Assembly: GCF_030317205.1 (NCBI RefSeq)
Contig: NZ_JASZYB010000002.1
Coordinates: 858,501-922,500 of the forward strand
Direction of reading: 5' to 3'
Origin: Variovorax sp. J2L1-78
GTDB taxonomy: Bacteria > Pseudomonadota > Gammaproteobacteria > Burkholderiales > Burkholderiaceae_C
Length of the DNA: 64,000 bases
A program made the translations under genes and the position numbers. The notes under the pieces were generated by a model. The model searched no databases. It was not told the origin of the DNA and saw only the letters and a program-made list of their open reading frames with translations. Shown one piece after another: positions 55,224-64,000 of the stretch (position 1 is its first letter; the number at the start of each line of letters is the position of its first letter).

Positions 55224-56762
55224 ATGTTCAACAAACGCCTTTCCCGCATCGCAGGCGCGCTGGCCCTGGCCGGCGTCGCACTGTCCGCCCACGCCGCCAA
55301 GGACATCGTGGTCGCGGTGCAGTCGAACTTCACGACGACCGACCCGTACGACGCGAACGACACGCTGTCGCAGGCCGTCGCCAAGTCCTTCTACCAAGGC
55401 CTCTACGGCTTCGACAAGGACATGAAGATGGTGCCGGTGCTCGCCACCGGCTACACGGTCAGCAAGGACGGCCTGGTCTATACGATCAAGCTGCGCAGCG
55501 GCGTCAAGTTCCATGACGGCACCGACTTCAACGCCGAAGCGGTGAAGGCCACCTTCGACCGCGTGACCAACGCCGACAACAAGCTCAAGCGCTACAACCT
55601 CTACAAGAACATCGCCAAGACCGAGGCGGTCGACGCGACCACGGTCAAGTTCACGCTCACCGAGCCCTTCTCGCCGTTCATGAACACGCTGGCGCATCCG
55701 TCGGCCGTGATCATCTCGCCGGCGGCGCTCGCCAAGTTCGGCAGCAAGGGCATCGCGCAGAACCCGGTCGGTACCGGCCCGTTCAAGTTCGTCGAATGGA
55801 AGTCGACCGACTACCTGAAGGTCGCCAAGTTCGACGGCTACTGGCGCAAGGGCTACCCGAAGGTCGACTCGATCACCTGGCGCCCCGTGGTGGACAACAA
55901 CACGCGCGCCGCGATGATGCAGACCAACGAGGCGCACTTCGCCTTCCCGATGCCGCCCGAGGCGGCACAGAACCTGCAGGGCAAGCCCAGCCTGGAAGTC
56001 ACGGCCGCGCCGTCGATCATCCAGCGCTACATCTCGTTCAACACGCAGCAGAAGCCCTTCGACAACCCGAAGGTGCGCGAAGCCATCAACTACGCGATCA
56101 ACAAGGAAGCGCTGGTCAAGGTGGCCTTCTCGGGCTATGCGATCCCGGCCGAAGGCGTGCTGCCCAAGGGCGTCGACGGCGCGGTCAAGCTGGGCCCGTG
56201 GCCCTACAACCCGACCAAGGCAAAGGAACTGCTGAAGGAAGCCGGTTACCCCAACGGCTTCGAGAGCATCCTCTGGTCGGCCTACAACTACACGACCGCG
56301 CAGAAGGTGATCCAGTTCGTGCAGCAGCAACTGGGCCAGGTCGGCATCAAGGTGCAGGTGCAGGCGCTGGAAGCCGGCCAGCGCGTCGAACGCGTCGAAA
56401 GCGCGCAAGACCCGGCCACCGCACCGGTGCGCATGTACTACGTGGGCTGGTCGTCGTCGACCGGTGAAGCCGACTGGGCGCTGCGTCCGCTGCTGGCGTC
56501 GGAATCGTTCCCGCCGAAGCTCTTCAACACCGCGTACTACAAGAACGACGACGTCGACGCCGGCATCAAAAAGGCACTGGTCACGACCGACCCGGTCGCC
56601 AAGGCCAAGGTCTATGCCGACGTGCAGCAACGCATCTGGAAGGACGCACCCTGGGCCTTCCTGGTGACGGAGCAATTGCTGTCGGTGCGCGCGCGCAACC
56701 TGGCCGGCTTCTACGTCATTCCCGATGGCAGCTTCAACTTCGACGACGTCGAACTGAAGTAA
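55224..56762 (+). CDS. gsiB: Dipeptide/glutathione-type ABC transporter substrate-binding protein GsiB
   Basis: This 512-aa periplasmic protein has a signal peptide (MFNKRLSRIAGALALAGVAL, cleaved near SAHA-AKDIVVAV) and the SBP_bac_5 fold. VYTIKLRSGVKFHDGTDFNA is the diagnostic strand. NPVGTGPFKFVEWKSTDYLK and IIQRYISFNTQQKPFDNPKV follow, with VREAINYAINKEALVKVAFS. AAAGGAG precedes the ATG. It captures peptides (glutathione in E. coli; specificity here unproven) for import through GsiCD. Confidence 0.93.
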   Translation: MFNKRLSRIAGALALAGVALSAHAAKDIVVAVQSNFTTTDPYDANDTLSQAVAKSFYQGLYGFDKDMKMVPVLATGYTVSKDGLVYTIKLRSGVKFHDGTDFNAEAVKATFDRVTNADNKLKRYNLYKNIAKTEAVDATTVKFTLTEPFSPFMNTLAHPSAVIISPAALAKFGSKGIAQNPVGTGPFKFVEWKSTDYLKVAKFDGYWRKGYPKVDSITWRPVVDNNTRAAMMQTNEAHFAFPMPPEAAQNLQGKPSLEVTAAPSIIQRYISFNTQQKPFDNPKVREAINYAINKEALVKVAFSGYAIPAEGVLPKGVDGAVKLGPWPYNPTKAKELLKEAGYPNGFESILWSAYNYTTAQKVIQFVQQQLGQVGIKVQVQALEAGQRVERVESAQDPATAPVRMYYVGWSSSTGEADWALRPLLASESFPPKLFNTAYYKNDDVDAGIKKALVTTDPVAKAKVYADVQQRIWKDAPWAFLVTEQLLSVRARNLAGFYVIPDGSFNFDDVELK

Positions 56763-56787
56763 ACGCGTCCACGCAGTTTCCGCGACG

Positions 56788-57708
56788 ATGACTTCCTACA
56801 TCCTCAAGCGCCTGCTGGGTCTGCTGCCGACGCTCCTCATCGTCGCGGTGCTGGTGTTCCTGTTCGTCCACATGCTGCCGGGCGATCCGGCGCGGCTCGC
56901 GGCGGGCGTCGACGCCAGCCCCGAGACGGTCGAACTGGTGCGCCAGGACCTGGGGCTCGACAAGCCCATGCCCCAGCAGTTCCTCAACTTCTTCGTGAAC
57001 ATCGTGCAGGGCGATTTCGGCCATTCGCTGCGCTCCAAGCGCCCGGTGTCGACCGAGATCGCCGAGCGCTTCATGCCGACGCTGATGCTCACCATCACCA
57101 GCATGGTCTGGGCGGTGATCTTCGGCATGGTCATCGGCATCGTCTCGGCCGTGTACCGAAACCAATGGCCCGACCGCATCGGCATGACGCTGGCGGTCTC
57201 GGGCATCTCCTTTCCCGCCTTTGCGCTGGGCATGCTGCTGATGCAGGTGTTCTCGGTGCAGCTGGGCTGGCTGCCCACCGTCGGTGCCGATTCGTGGCGC
57301 CACTACATCCTGCCCTCGCTCACGCTGGGGGCTGCCGTCGCGGCCGTGATGGCGCGCTTCACGCGCTCATCCTTCATCGAGGTGATCCAGGAAGACTTCG
57401 TGCGCACCGCGCGCGCCAAGGGCGTGTCCGAAAAGTGGGTGGTGCTCAAGCACTGCCTGCGCAATGCGCTGATTCCTGTGGTGACCATGATGGGCCTGCA
57501 GTTCGGCTTCCTGCTGGGCGGCTCGATCGTGGTCGAGGCCGTCTTCAACTGGCCGGGGCTGGGCCGCCTGCTGGTCGACGCGATCGAGATGCGCGACTAC
57601 CCCATCATCCAGACGCTGGTGCTGCTCTTCTCGCTCGAGTTCATCCTGATCAACCTCGTGGTCGACGTGCTGTATGGCTTTATCAACCCGACCATCCGCT
57701 ACAAGTGA
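56788..57708 (+). CDS. gsiC: Dipeptide/glutathione-type ABC transporter permease GsiC
   Basis: This is a 306-aa permease with six membrane helices. It starts MTSYILKRLLGLLPTLLIVA and has the family's VFLFVHMLPGDPARLAAGVD periplasmic motif. The cytoplasmic EAA loop is VRTARAKGVSEKWVVLKHCL, which contacts the ATPase. The end FINPTIRYK is typical of DppB/GsiC proteins. It is 25 bp after gsiB and 10 bp before gsiD. Confidence 0.95.
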   Translation: MTSYILKRLLGLLPTLLIVAVLVFLFVHMLPGDPARLAAGVDASPETVELVRQDLGLDKPMPQQFLNFFVNIVQGDFGHSLRSKRPVSTEIAERFMPTLMLTITSMVWAVIFGMVIGIVSAVYRNQWPDRIGMTLAVSGISFPAFALGMLLMQVFSVQLGWLPTVGADSWRHYILPSLTLGAAVAAVMARFTRSSFIEVIQEDFVRTARAKGVSEKWVVLKHCLRNALIPVVTMMGLQFGFLLGGSIVVEAVFNWPGLGRLLVDAIEMRDYPIIQTLVLLFSLEFILINLVVDVLYGFINPTIRYK

Positions 57709-57718
57709 AGCCACGACC

Positions 57719-58603
57719 ATGACGACTTCTTCCACGGTCGCTGCAGACAACACGGTGCGCACGCCCTGGCGCGAGTTCTGGCGCAAGTTCCGCATGCAGC
57801 ACGTCGCCTTCGGCGCGCTGATCTTCGTGGTGCTGCTGGTGGGGGTCGCGGTGCTCGCGCCATGGATCGCGCCCTACGACGCCGAGAACTTCTTCGACTA
57901 CGACCGCATCAACCAGGGCCCGTCGCTGGTGCACTGGTTCGGCGTCGACCCGCTGGGCCGCGACATCTTCAGCCGCATCCTGATGGGCACGCGCATCTCG
58001 CTGGCGGCCGGCTTCTTCTCGGTGGTGCTGGGTGCCATCATCGGTACCGTGTTCGGCCTCCTGGCCGGCTACTACGGCGGCTGGTGGGACCGCATCGTCA
58101 TGCGCATCTCCGACGTGCTCTTCGCCTTCCCGGGCGTGCTGCTCGCGCTGGGCGTGGTGGCGATTCTCGGCAGCGGCATGGTCAACGTGGTGATCGCGGT
58201 GTCGGTCTTCAGCGTGCCGGCCTTCGCGCGCCTGGTGCGCGGCAACACGCTGGTGCTGAAGAACCTGACCTACATCGAGGCCACGCAGAGCATCGGCGCG
58301 AGCGACCGGACCATCCTGCTGCGGCACATCCTGCCGGGCACCATCTCGGCCATCGTCGTGTACTTCACGATGCGGCTGGGCACCTCGATCATCACGGCGG
58401 CGAGCCTGTCCTTCCTCGGCCTCGGCGCGCAGCCGCCGACGCCCGAGTGGGGCGCGATGCTCAACGAGGCGCGTGCCGACATGGTCAACGCACCACATGT
58501 GGCGCTGTTCCCGTCGTTCGCGATCTTCTTCACGGTGCTGGCCTTCAACCTGCTGGGCGACGGTCTGCGCGACGCGCTCGATCCGAAGATCGATCGGCTG
58601 TAG
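57719..58603 (+). CDS. gsiD: Dipeptide/glutathione-type ABC transporter permease GsiD
   Basis: This 294-aa permease of the DppC type has an N-terminal cytoplasmic arm (RTPWREFWRKFRMQHVAFGA), a periplasmic region with APYDAENF and HWFGVDPLGRDIFSRIL, the EAA-like loop YIEATQSIGASDRTILLRHI and the C-terminal LAFNLLGDGLRDALDPKIDR. It pairs with GsiC. The next gene, a P1 aminopeptidase, starts 2 bp after its stop, so the operon continues into degradation genes. Confidence 0.95.
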   Translation: MTTSSTVAADNTVRTPWREFWRKFRMQHVAFGALIFVVLLVGVAVLAPWIAPYDAENFFDYDRINQGPSLVHWFGVDPLGRDIFSRILMGTRISLAAGFFSVVLGAIIGTVFGLLAGYYGGWWDRIVMRISDVLFAFPGVLLALGVVAILGSGMVNVVIAVSVFSVPAFARLVRGNTLVLKNLTYIEATQSIGASDRTILLRHILPGTISAIVVYFTMRLGTSIITAASLSFLGLGAQPPTPEWGAMLNEARADMVNAPHVALFPSFAIFFTVLAFNLLGDGLRDALDPKIDRL

Positions 58604-58605
58604 CC

Positions 58606-59643
58606 ATGGCCCTCCCGGTCCCGCGCATCGGCCTCCTGCCTTCGGGTGCGCGCGATGCGATCACCGATGTGGAGGGCGTGACCGTCGGCCATGCGACGCT
58701 CGACGAGGGTGAGGTGCAGACGGGCGTGACCGTGGTGCGCCCGCATGGCGGTGACCCCTACCGGCAGCGCGTGCCGGCCGGCTTCGCGGTGCTCAACGGT
58801 TTCGGCAAGAGCGTGGGGCTGGTGCAGGTCGAGGAACTCGGCGTGCTCGAAACGCCGATTGCGCTGACCAACACCTTCTCGGTGCCCGCCGTGGCGGCAG
58901 CACAGATCCGCCACTGCGTCGCAGTAAACCCTGAATGCGGCCGCACGCTGCCGACGGTGAACCCGCTCGTCTTCGAATGCAACGACGGCTACCTCAACGA
59001 CATCCAGCGCATGGCGGTGACCGAGGCCGACTACCTGCGAGCCTGGTCTGGCGCGGGCAAGGTCTTCGCGCAAGGCGCGATCGGCGCAGGGCGCGGCATG
59101 TCCAGCTTCGGCCTCAAAGGCGGCGTGGGCAGTGCCTCGCGGTGCTTGACGATCGGCGCAACCCCCTTCACCGTGGGCGCGCTGGTGCTGGCGAACTACG
59201 GCCGGCCCGAACAACTGGCGGTGGCCGGCGACGCGTGGGGCCCGCGCCTTGCGGACGCCCTCGGCGCGCTGGACGCCGGCCCCGAGAAGGGCTCGATCAT
59301 CATGCTGCTCGCCACCGATGCGCCGCTCGATGCGCGCCAGCTGCGCCGCCTCGCGTTGCGCGCCGGGGCGGGGCTCGCACGCACCGGCTCGGTCTTCGGC
59401 CACGGCAGCGGCGACATCGCGCTGGCCTTCTCGACCGCCTACACGCTGCCGCAGCGCGCCGACGCGCCCATGCCCGCGGTCGCGCTGCTGCACGATGCGC
59501 TGCTCGACCCGCTCTTCCAGGCCGCGGCCGACAGCACCGAACAGGCGATCCTGCATGCGCTGTGGCGCGCCCAAACCGTCACCGGCCGCGACGGCCATGT
59601 GCGGCGCGCGCTGCGCGATGTGCTGCCGCTTCCCACGAACTGA
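58606..59643 (+). CDS. P1 family aminopeptidase (DmpA/BapA-like, self-cleaving)
   Basis: This is a 345-aa Ntn-type hydrolase. It begins PRIGLLPSGARDAITDVEGV, typical of DmpA-like enzymes, and has the precursor cleavage site EKGSIIMLLATDAPLDARQL. There Ser230 after Gly229 becomes the N-terminal nucleophile of the beta chain. NDGYLNDIQRM and GAIGAGRGMSSFGLKGGVG line the site. Known members cleave D-amino acid amides, beta-peptides or L-aminopeptides. Adjacent to a peptide importer and IaaA, it probably handles imported peptides with non-standard bonds. It starts 2 bp after gsiD. Confidence 0.93.
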   Translation: MALPVPRIGLLPSGARDAITDVEGVTVGHATLDEGEVQTGVTVVRPHGGDPYRQRVPAGFAVLNGFGKSVGLVQVEELGVLETPIALTNTFSVPAVAAAQIRHCVAVNPECGRTLPTVNPLVFECNDGYLNDIQRMAVTEADYLRAWSGAGKVFAQGAIGAGRGMSSFGLKGGVGSASRCLTIGATPFTVGALVLANYGRPEQLAVAGDAWGPRLADALGALDAGPEKGSIIMLLATDAPLDARQLRRLALRAGAGLARTGSVFGHGSGDIALAFSTAYTLPQRADAPMPAVALLHDALLDPLFQAAADSTEQAILHALWRAQTVTGRDGHVRRALRDVLPLPTN

Positions 59644-59647
59644 CCCT

Positions 59648-60466
59648 ATGAAAATCCTGATCTCTACCGACATCGAAGGCGTGGCCGGCGTCTACCACCC
59701 GCAGCAGACGCGCGCAGGCAACGGCGAGTACGAACGTGCCCGCCGCTGGATGACCGAGGAGGCCAACGCCGCCATCGCCGGCGCCTTCGACGGTGGTGCG
59801 ACCGAGGTCTACGTGAACGACTCGCACGGCGACTTCCGCAACCTGCTGCCCGACCTGCTCGACCCGCGCGCCCAGGCGATCCAGGGCAAGCCGCGCTACC
59901 TCAGCATGGTGGCGGGCGTCGAGCTGGGCATGGACGGCGTCTGCATGGTGGGCTACCACGCGCGCGCGCAAGGTGCCGGCATCCTGGCCCACACCATCAA
60001 CAGCTTTGCCTTCGCGGCCATCGAGTTCGACGGCCAGCCGATGAGCGAGGCCGGCCTCTACGGGGCGCTGGCGGGCGCGTACGGTGCGCCGGTGCTGATG
60101 GCGAGCGGCGACGACCTGTTCATCGAAGAAACGCGTCCGCTGTTTCCGTGGGTGACCTTCGTGCAGACCAAGCGTGCGACGGGGCAGACCAGCGGCATCT
60201 CGTTGTCACCGGCGCAGTCGTGTGCAGCGATCCGTGCGGGCGTGGTCGCCGCGATCGCAGCGCGCGGGGCCGTCAAGCCGCTCGTGTGGCCGACGCCGCT
60301 GCGCGTGACGCTGCGCACGCAGACACCGGCGCTGGCCGACCTGTTCTGCCAGTGGCCCACCTTCGAGCGCGTCACGCCGGTCGAACTGCGCTTCGGCGCG
60401 CCTTCGGTCGAGGCGGCGGTACGAATGCTCAATTGCTGCTCTGCGATGTCGGCCATGCTGCGGTAG
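59648..60466 (+). CDS. M55 family metallopeptidase, D-aminopeptidase DppA-like
   Basis: This 272-aa protein has the DppA pattern: MKILISTDIEGVAGV with metal ligands Asp8 and Glu10, EVYVNDSHGDFRNL with His60, and MVGYHARAQGAGILAHTINS with further histidines. GEAG is replaced by MSEAGLYGALAGAYGAPVLM. DppA is a zinc decameric D-aminopeptidase that splits D-Ala-containing dipeptides. It is 4 bp after the P1 peptidase gene and ends the operon. In many bacteria dppA sits with dipeptide transport genes, as here. Confidence 0.93.
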   Translation: MKILISTDIEGVAGVYHPQQTRAGNGEYERARRWMTEEANAAIAGAFDGGATEVYVNDSHGDFRNLLPDLLDPRAQAIQGKPRYLSMVAGVELGMDGVCMVGYHARAQGAGILAHTINSFAFAAIEFDGQPMSEAGLYGALAGAYGAPVLMASGDDLFIEETRPLFPWVTFVQTKRATGQTSGISLSPAQSCAAIRAGVVAAIAARGAVKPLVWPTPLRVTLRTQTPALADLFCQWPTFERVTPVELRFGAPSVEAAVRMLNCCSAMSAMLR

Positions 60467-60543
60467 CCCCACGCGAATGGCATGATCCGGACCCATATCG
60501 GGGCCGCCACGCATGCGGGCCCTGGCCAACAGGGAGGACTGTC

Positions 60544-61278
60544 ATGCCATCGAATTCCACCACCGCGCCGTCCATCGCGCGCACCGGGCTGAAAGCCGGT
60601 GCCGCTTTTGCCGTCTCGGTCATCCAGGGCCTCGTGCTCGCCTTCGTGCTGGGCGGCGGTGTGTTCGCGTTCTACGTCACGCAACTGAGCGGACCGGGCG
60701 CGCCTGCTGCGCGCGCGGGTGGCGCCGGTGCCACGCTGGCGCTGCTCGTGTCGCCCACCTTGCTGGTGGCCACGCTGCTGCTCTTCTTCATGCCGCTTTA
60801 CGTGATGGTCGGCGTCGCGCACGGTCGTCGCAAAGCCTTGCACAAGGTGGCGGCCGACCACGGCGATGCGATGTCGCAGCGGCTGGCCATCGCGATCGCC
60901 AGCCGCATCGAAGCGATGCCGCGCACGCACGGTGCGCTCCAACGCACCGCCGATTGGCTGTCGGTCGACCAGCTCTGCAGTCAGGTGGCGCCGATGCTTG
61001 GCAAAGGCCGTGCGGTCCGCGCCGTGATCGCGTTCGTGCTGAAGCGTTTGCCTCTGTCCGAGATGTTGGCCGAGTGGCAGCAGGCGCGCGCCGACATGCC
61101 CGACCAGCCCACGCCGCCCGGCGTCGACAAGCCGACGGATCCGGCGCTGCGCGAACTGCTCACACGCCGCATTGCCGAGACGCTGAACGACCTGGGCGCG
61201 CCCTCGCGCACGCCGCTCTATATCGCCTTCGCAGCGCATGCCGCGCTGCTCGGCATCGGTCTCTGGCTGGTGTGGTGA
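60544..61278 (+). CDS. Hypothetical membrane protein, 244 aa
   Basis: No family recognised. Three hydrophobic segments are visible: about 20-48 (AAFAVSVIQGLVLAFVLGGG), about 65-95 (ATLALLVSPTLLVATLLLFF, then MPLYVMVGVA), and the last 18 residues (IAFAAHAALLGIGLWLVW). Between them lies a 130-residue amphipathic region with GRRKALHKVAADHGDAMSQR, probably cytoplasmic. GGAGG is 8 nt before the ATG. It follows the peptide operon by 77 bp, and its link to it is unproven. It is convergent with argC. Confidence 0.75.
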   Translation: MPSNSTTAPSIARTGLKAGAAFAVSVIQGLVLAFVLGGGVFAFYVTQLSGPGAPAARAGGAGATLALLVSPTLLVATLLLFFMPLYVMVGVAHGRRKALHKVAADHGDAMSQRLAIAIASRIEAMPRTHGALQRTADWLSVDQLCSQVAPMLGKGRAVRAVIAFVLKRLPLSEMLAEWQQARADMPDQPTPPGVDKPTDPALRELLTRRIAETLNDLGAPSRTPLYIAFAAHAALLGIGLWLVW

Positions 61279-61301
61279 GTCGACTGAACTGAACGAGGGG
61301 C

Positions 61302-62225
61302 TCAGAGCCCGAGCATCAGCTTCAGGTTCTGCACCGCCGCGCCGCTGGCGCCCTTGCCCAGGTTGTCGAGCCGAGCGATCACCACGGCATGGCGATGGTC
61401 CTCGTTCGGGAACACCCGCAGCTCGAGCTGGTTGGTGTCGTTCAGCGCCGTGGGCTCGAGCTTGCCGTCCGGCGTGGGCGGCAGCACCGTGACGAACTTG
61501 TCCGGCGTGTTGCTCTGCGCATAGTGCGCAGCCAGCACGTCGTGCAGGTCGCCGGCCTTGGGCTTGCCCGGCAGGTCGTCGAGATGCAGCGGCAACTGCA
61601 CCAGCATGCCTTGCTTGAAGTTGCCCACCGACGGGATGAAGATCGGCCGGCGCGTGAGACCGGTGAACTTCATGATCTCCGGGATGTGCTTGTGCTTGAG
61701 CCCGAGCGCGTACGTTTCGTAGGGTGGCGCTTCACCCTTCTCGTAAGCCTCGATCATGGTGCGGCCGCCGCCCGAATAGCCACTGACCGAGGGCAGGGCG
61801 ATCGGGAAATCCTTGGGCAGCAAGCCGGCATCGACCAGGGGGCGAACGATGGCGATGGCGCCGGTGGCGTAGCAGCCGGGGTTGCCCACGCGCTGGGCCT
61901 TCGCGACCGCCTGCCAGTGGCCTTCGACCAGCTCGGGGAAGCCGAAGACCCAGTCGGGGTGGGTGCGGTGCGCCGTCGAGGCGTCGATGATCTTGGGCTT
62001 CTTGCCCGGCAGCTGGTCGATGAGCGCGACGGATTCGATGGCCGCGTCGTCGTGCAGGCAGAGGATGACGAGGTCGACACCGGCCATCAGGTCACGCTTG
62101 GCGTTCGCGTCTTTTCGCAGCGCGGGCGCGATGCTGACGAGTTCGATCTGGGGCATCTTCGCGAGACGCTCGCGAATCTGCAGGCCGGTGGTGCCGGCTT
62201 CGCCGTCGATGAAGACCTTGGCCAT
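61302..62225 (-). CDS. argC: N-acetyl-gamma-glutamyl-phosphate reductase, short (type 2) form
   Basis: This 307-aa protein is the type 2 ArgC. It begins MAKVFIDGEAGTTGLQIRER, with nucleotide-binding GEAGTTGLQIRERL, and has the active-site Cys in QRVGNPGCYATGAIAIVRPL. HIPEIMKFTGLTRRPIF follows, and the end LDNLGKGASGAAVQNLKLML is the family's signature. It reduces N-acetylglutamyl phosphate to the semialdehyde in arginine synthesis, with NADPH. The gene is divergent from sucC with a 175-bp gap that contains the 15-bp dyad TGGTGC-GGC-GCACCA at 62279-62293. Confidence 0.97.
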   Translation of the reverse strand: MAKVFIDGEAGTTGLQIRERLAKMPQIELVSIAPALRKDANAKRDLMAGVDLVILCLHDDAAIESVALIDQLPGKKPKIIDASTAHRTHPDWVFGFPELVEGHWQAVAKAQRVGNPGCYATGAIAIVRPLVDAGLLPKDFPIALPSVSGYSGGGRTMIEAYEKGEAPPYETYALGLKHKHIPEIMKFTGLTRRPIFIPSVGNFKQGMLVQLPLHLDDLPGKPKAGDLHDVLAAHYAQSNTPDKFVTVLPPTPDGKLEPTALNDTNQLELRVFPNEDHRHAVVIARLDNLGKGASGAAVQNLKLMLGL

Positions 62226-62400
62226 GGTGTTTTTACCGATTGAGGGCTACGTGATGACCGCAGGCGCACGCGCGCCGTTGGTGCGGCGCACCATGATACA
62301 GTCGCCTGTTGTTCCCGCCCCCGCCCTCCGGTGCGCCGTGGCCCGTGAACAACAGCCAAATCCCTCTCCTGTTTTCAACCTCCGTTCCGAGAGACACCTC

Positions 62401-63564
<1,164 letters not shown>

Positions 63565-63574
63565 GGAACAAGTC

Positions 63575-64000
63575 ATGTCGATCTACATCAACAAAGACAC
63601 CAAGGTCATCACCCAAGGCATCACCGGCAAGACCGGGCAGTTCCACACGGAAAAGTGCCAGGAATACGCGAACGGCAAGAACGCCTTCGTCGCCGGCGTG
63701 AACCCGAAGAAGGCCGGCGAGTCGATCTTCGGCATTCCAATTTTCGGCTCGGTCAAGGAAGCCGCCTCGCAGACCGGCGCGACCGTGTCGGTGATCTACG
63801 TGCCGCCTCCGGGCGCCGCGGCCGCCATCTGGGAAGCCGTCGAAGCCGACCTGGACATGGCGATCTGCATCACCGAAGGCATTCCGGTCAAGGACATGCT
63901 CGAAGTGCGCAACAAGATGAAGGCCAAGGAAGCCGCCGGCGGCAAGAAAACGCTGCTGCTCGGCCCGAACTGCCCCGGCCTGATCACGCCCGACGAAATC
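63575..64000 (+). CDS. sucD: Succinate--CoA ligase (ADP-forming) subunit alpha (5' part, continues past window)
   Basis: The visible 142 codons show the CoA-binding Rossmann domain: MSIYINKDTKVITQGITGKT, GQFHTEKCQEYANGKNAFVA, VSVIYVPPPGAAAAIWEAVE and TLLLGPNCPGLITPDEI. The phosphorylated His loop lies beyond the window. It pairs with sucC, 10 bp upstream. Confidence 0.98.
   Translation, partial: MSIYINKDTKVITQGITGKTGQFHTEKCQEYANGKNAFVAGVNPKKAGESIFGIPIFGSVKEAASQTGATVSVIYVPPPGAAAAIWEAVEADLDMAICITEGIPVKDMLEVRNKMKAKEAAGGKKTLLLGPNCPGLITPDEI

Noticed and set aside
62279..62293. TGGTGC-GGC-GCACCA as an arginine or TCA-cycle operator
   Set aside because: The dyad is real, but it matches no regulator I know and a short GC dyad is expected by chance in such DNA.

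Overview
The window is chromosomal DNA of a high-GC Betaproteobacterium, most likely family Comamonadaceae and plausibly Variovorax or a close relative. The evidence is the very GC-rich coding, a Bug-type tricarboxylate receptor, a TctDE-type two-component system, the short form of ArgC, a solitary infA next to a DbpA-type helicase, and the general mix of LysR, ABC and oxidoreductase genes. Genus is an inference. I see no rRNA, tRNA, CRISPR array, prophage or insertion sequence. Coding is dense, with many ATGA/GTGA start-stop overlaps.

Layout. 1-4.8 kb: the end of a DAO-type oxidoreductase, a TetR regulator, and a tight three-gene operon (MetX-like hydrolase, membrane di-iron desaturase, M20 carbamoylase). 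4.8-9.8 kb: LysR/SDR divergon, SnoaL-like protein, BTAD regulator, DUF4242 protein, flavin reductase. 9.9-13.6 kb: CYTH-CHAD protein, an orphan FecR-like protein, a YihY/BrkB membrane protein. 13.7-18.3 kb: Lrp/GST divergon, Tat-exported epoxide-hydrolase-like enzyme with a LysR gene, transglutaminase-like protein. 18.5-26.6 kb: large catalase KatE, MntH, and a three-subunit molybdenum hydroxylase with tri-haem cytochrome c. 26.6-33.2 kb: MocR regulator/DJ-1 divergon and a complete branched-chain-type ABC transporter (livHMGF plus receptor). 33.4-35.7 kb: a cold-shock-like cluster (81-aa protein, infA, dbpA, a previously easy-to-miss 56-aa basic protein) ending in a strong terminator. 36-39.5 kb: sugar isomerase-like protein, PuuD-like amidotransferase, a small TTG-started lipoprotein, a Bug receptor. 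39.5-44.2 kb: topoisomerase III with a histone-H1-like linker and SWIB domain, divergent from a SET-domain methyltransferase with post-SET cysteines and a lysine-rich tail, then birA and a small membrane protein. 44.2-48.7 kb: tctE/tctD, MarR, recA-recX with a LexA-box candidate. 48.8-51.3 kb: bestrophin and a CoA-transferase. 51.4-60.5 kb: RpiR regulator, IaaA, GsiABCD-type importer, P1 aminopeptidase, M55 D-aminopeptidase. 60.5-64 kb: membrane protein, argC, sucC and the start of sucD.

The two most interesting regions are these. First, the TopB-SWIB/SET pair carries eukaryote-like chromatin modules on both genes. They are separated by 86 bp that contain a perfect 37-bp alternating pyrimidine-purine (Z-DNA-prone) tract. 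Second, the RpiR-IaaA-Gsi-DmpA-DppA cluster reads as one pathway for importing peptides and cleaving bonds that ordinary peptidases do not cut (isoaspartyl, beta, D). All functional statements rest on reading motifs by eye; no database search was run.
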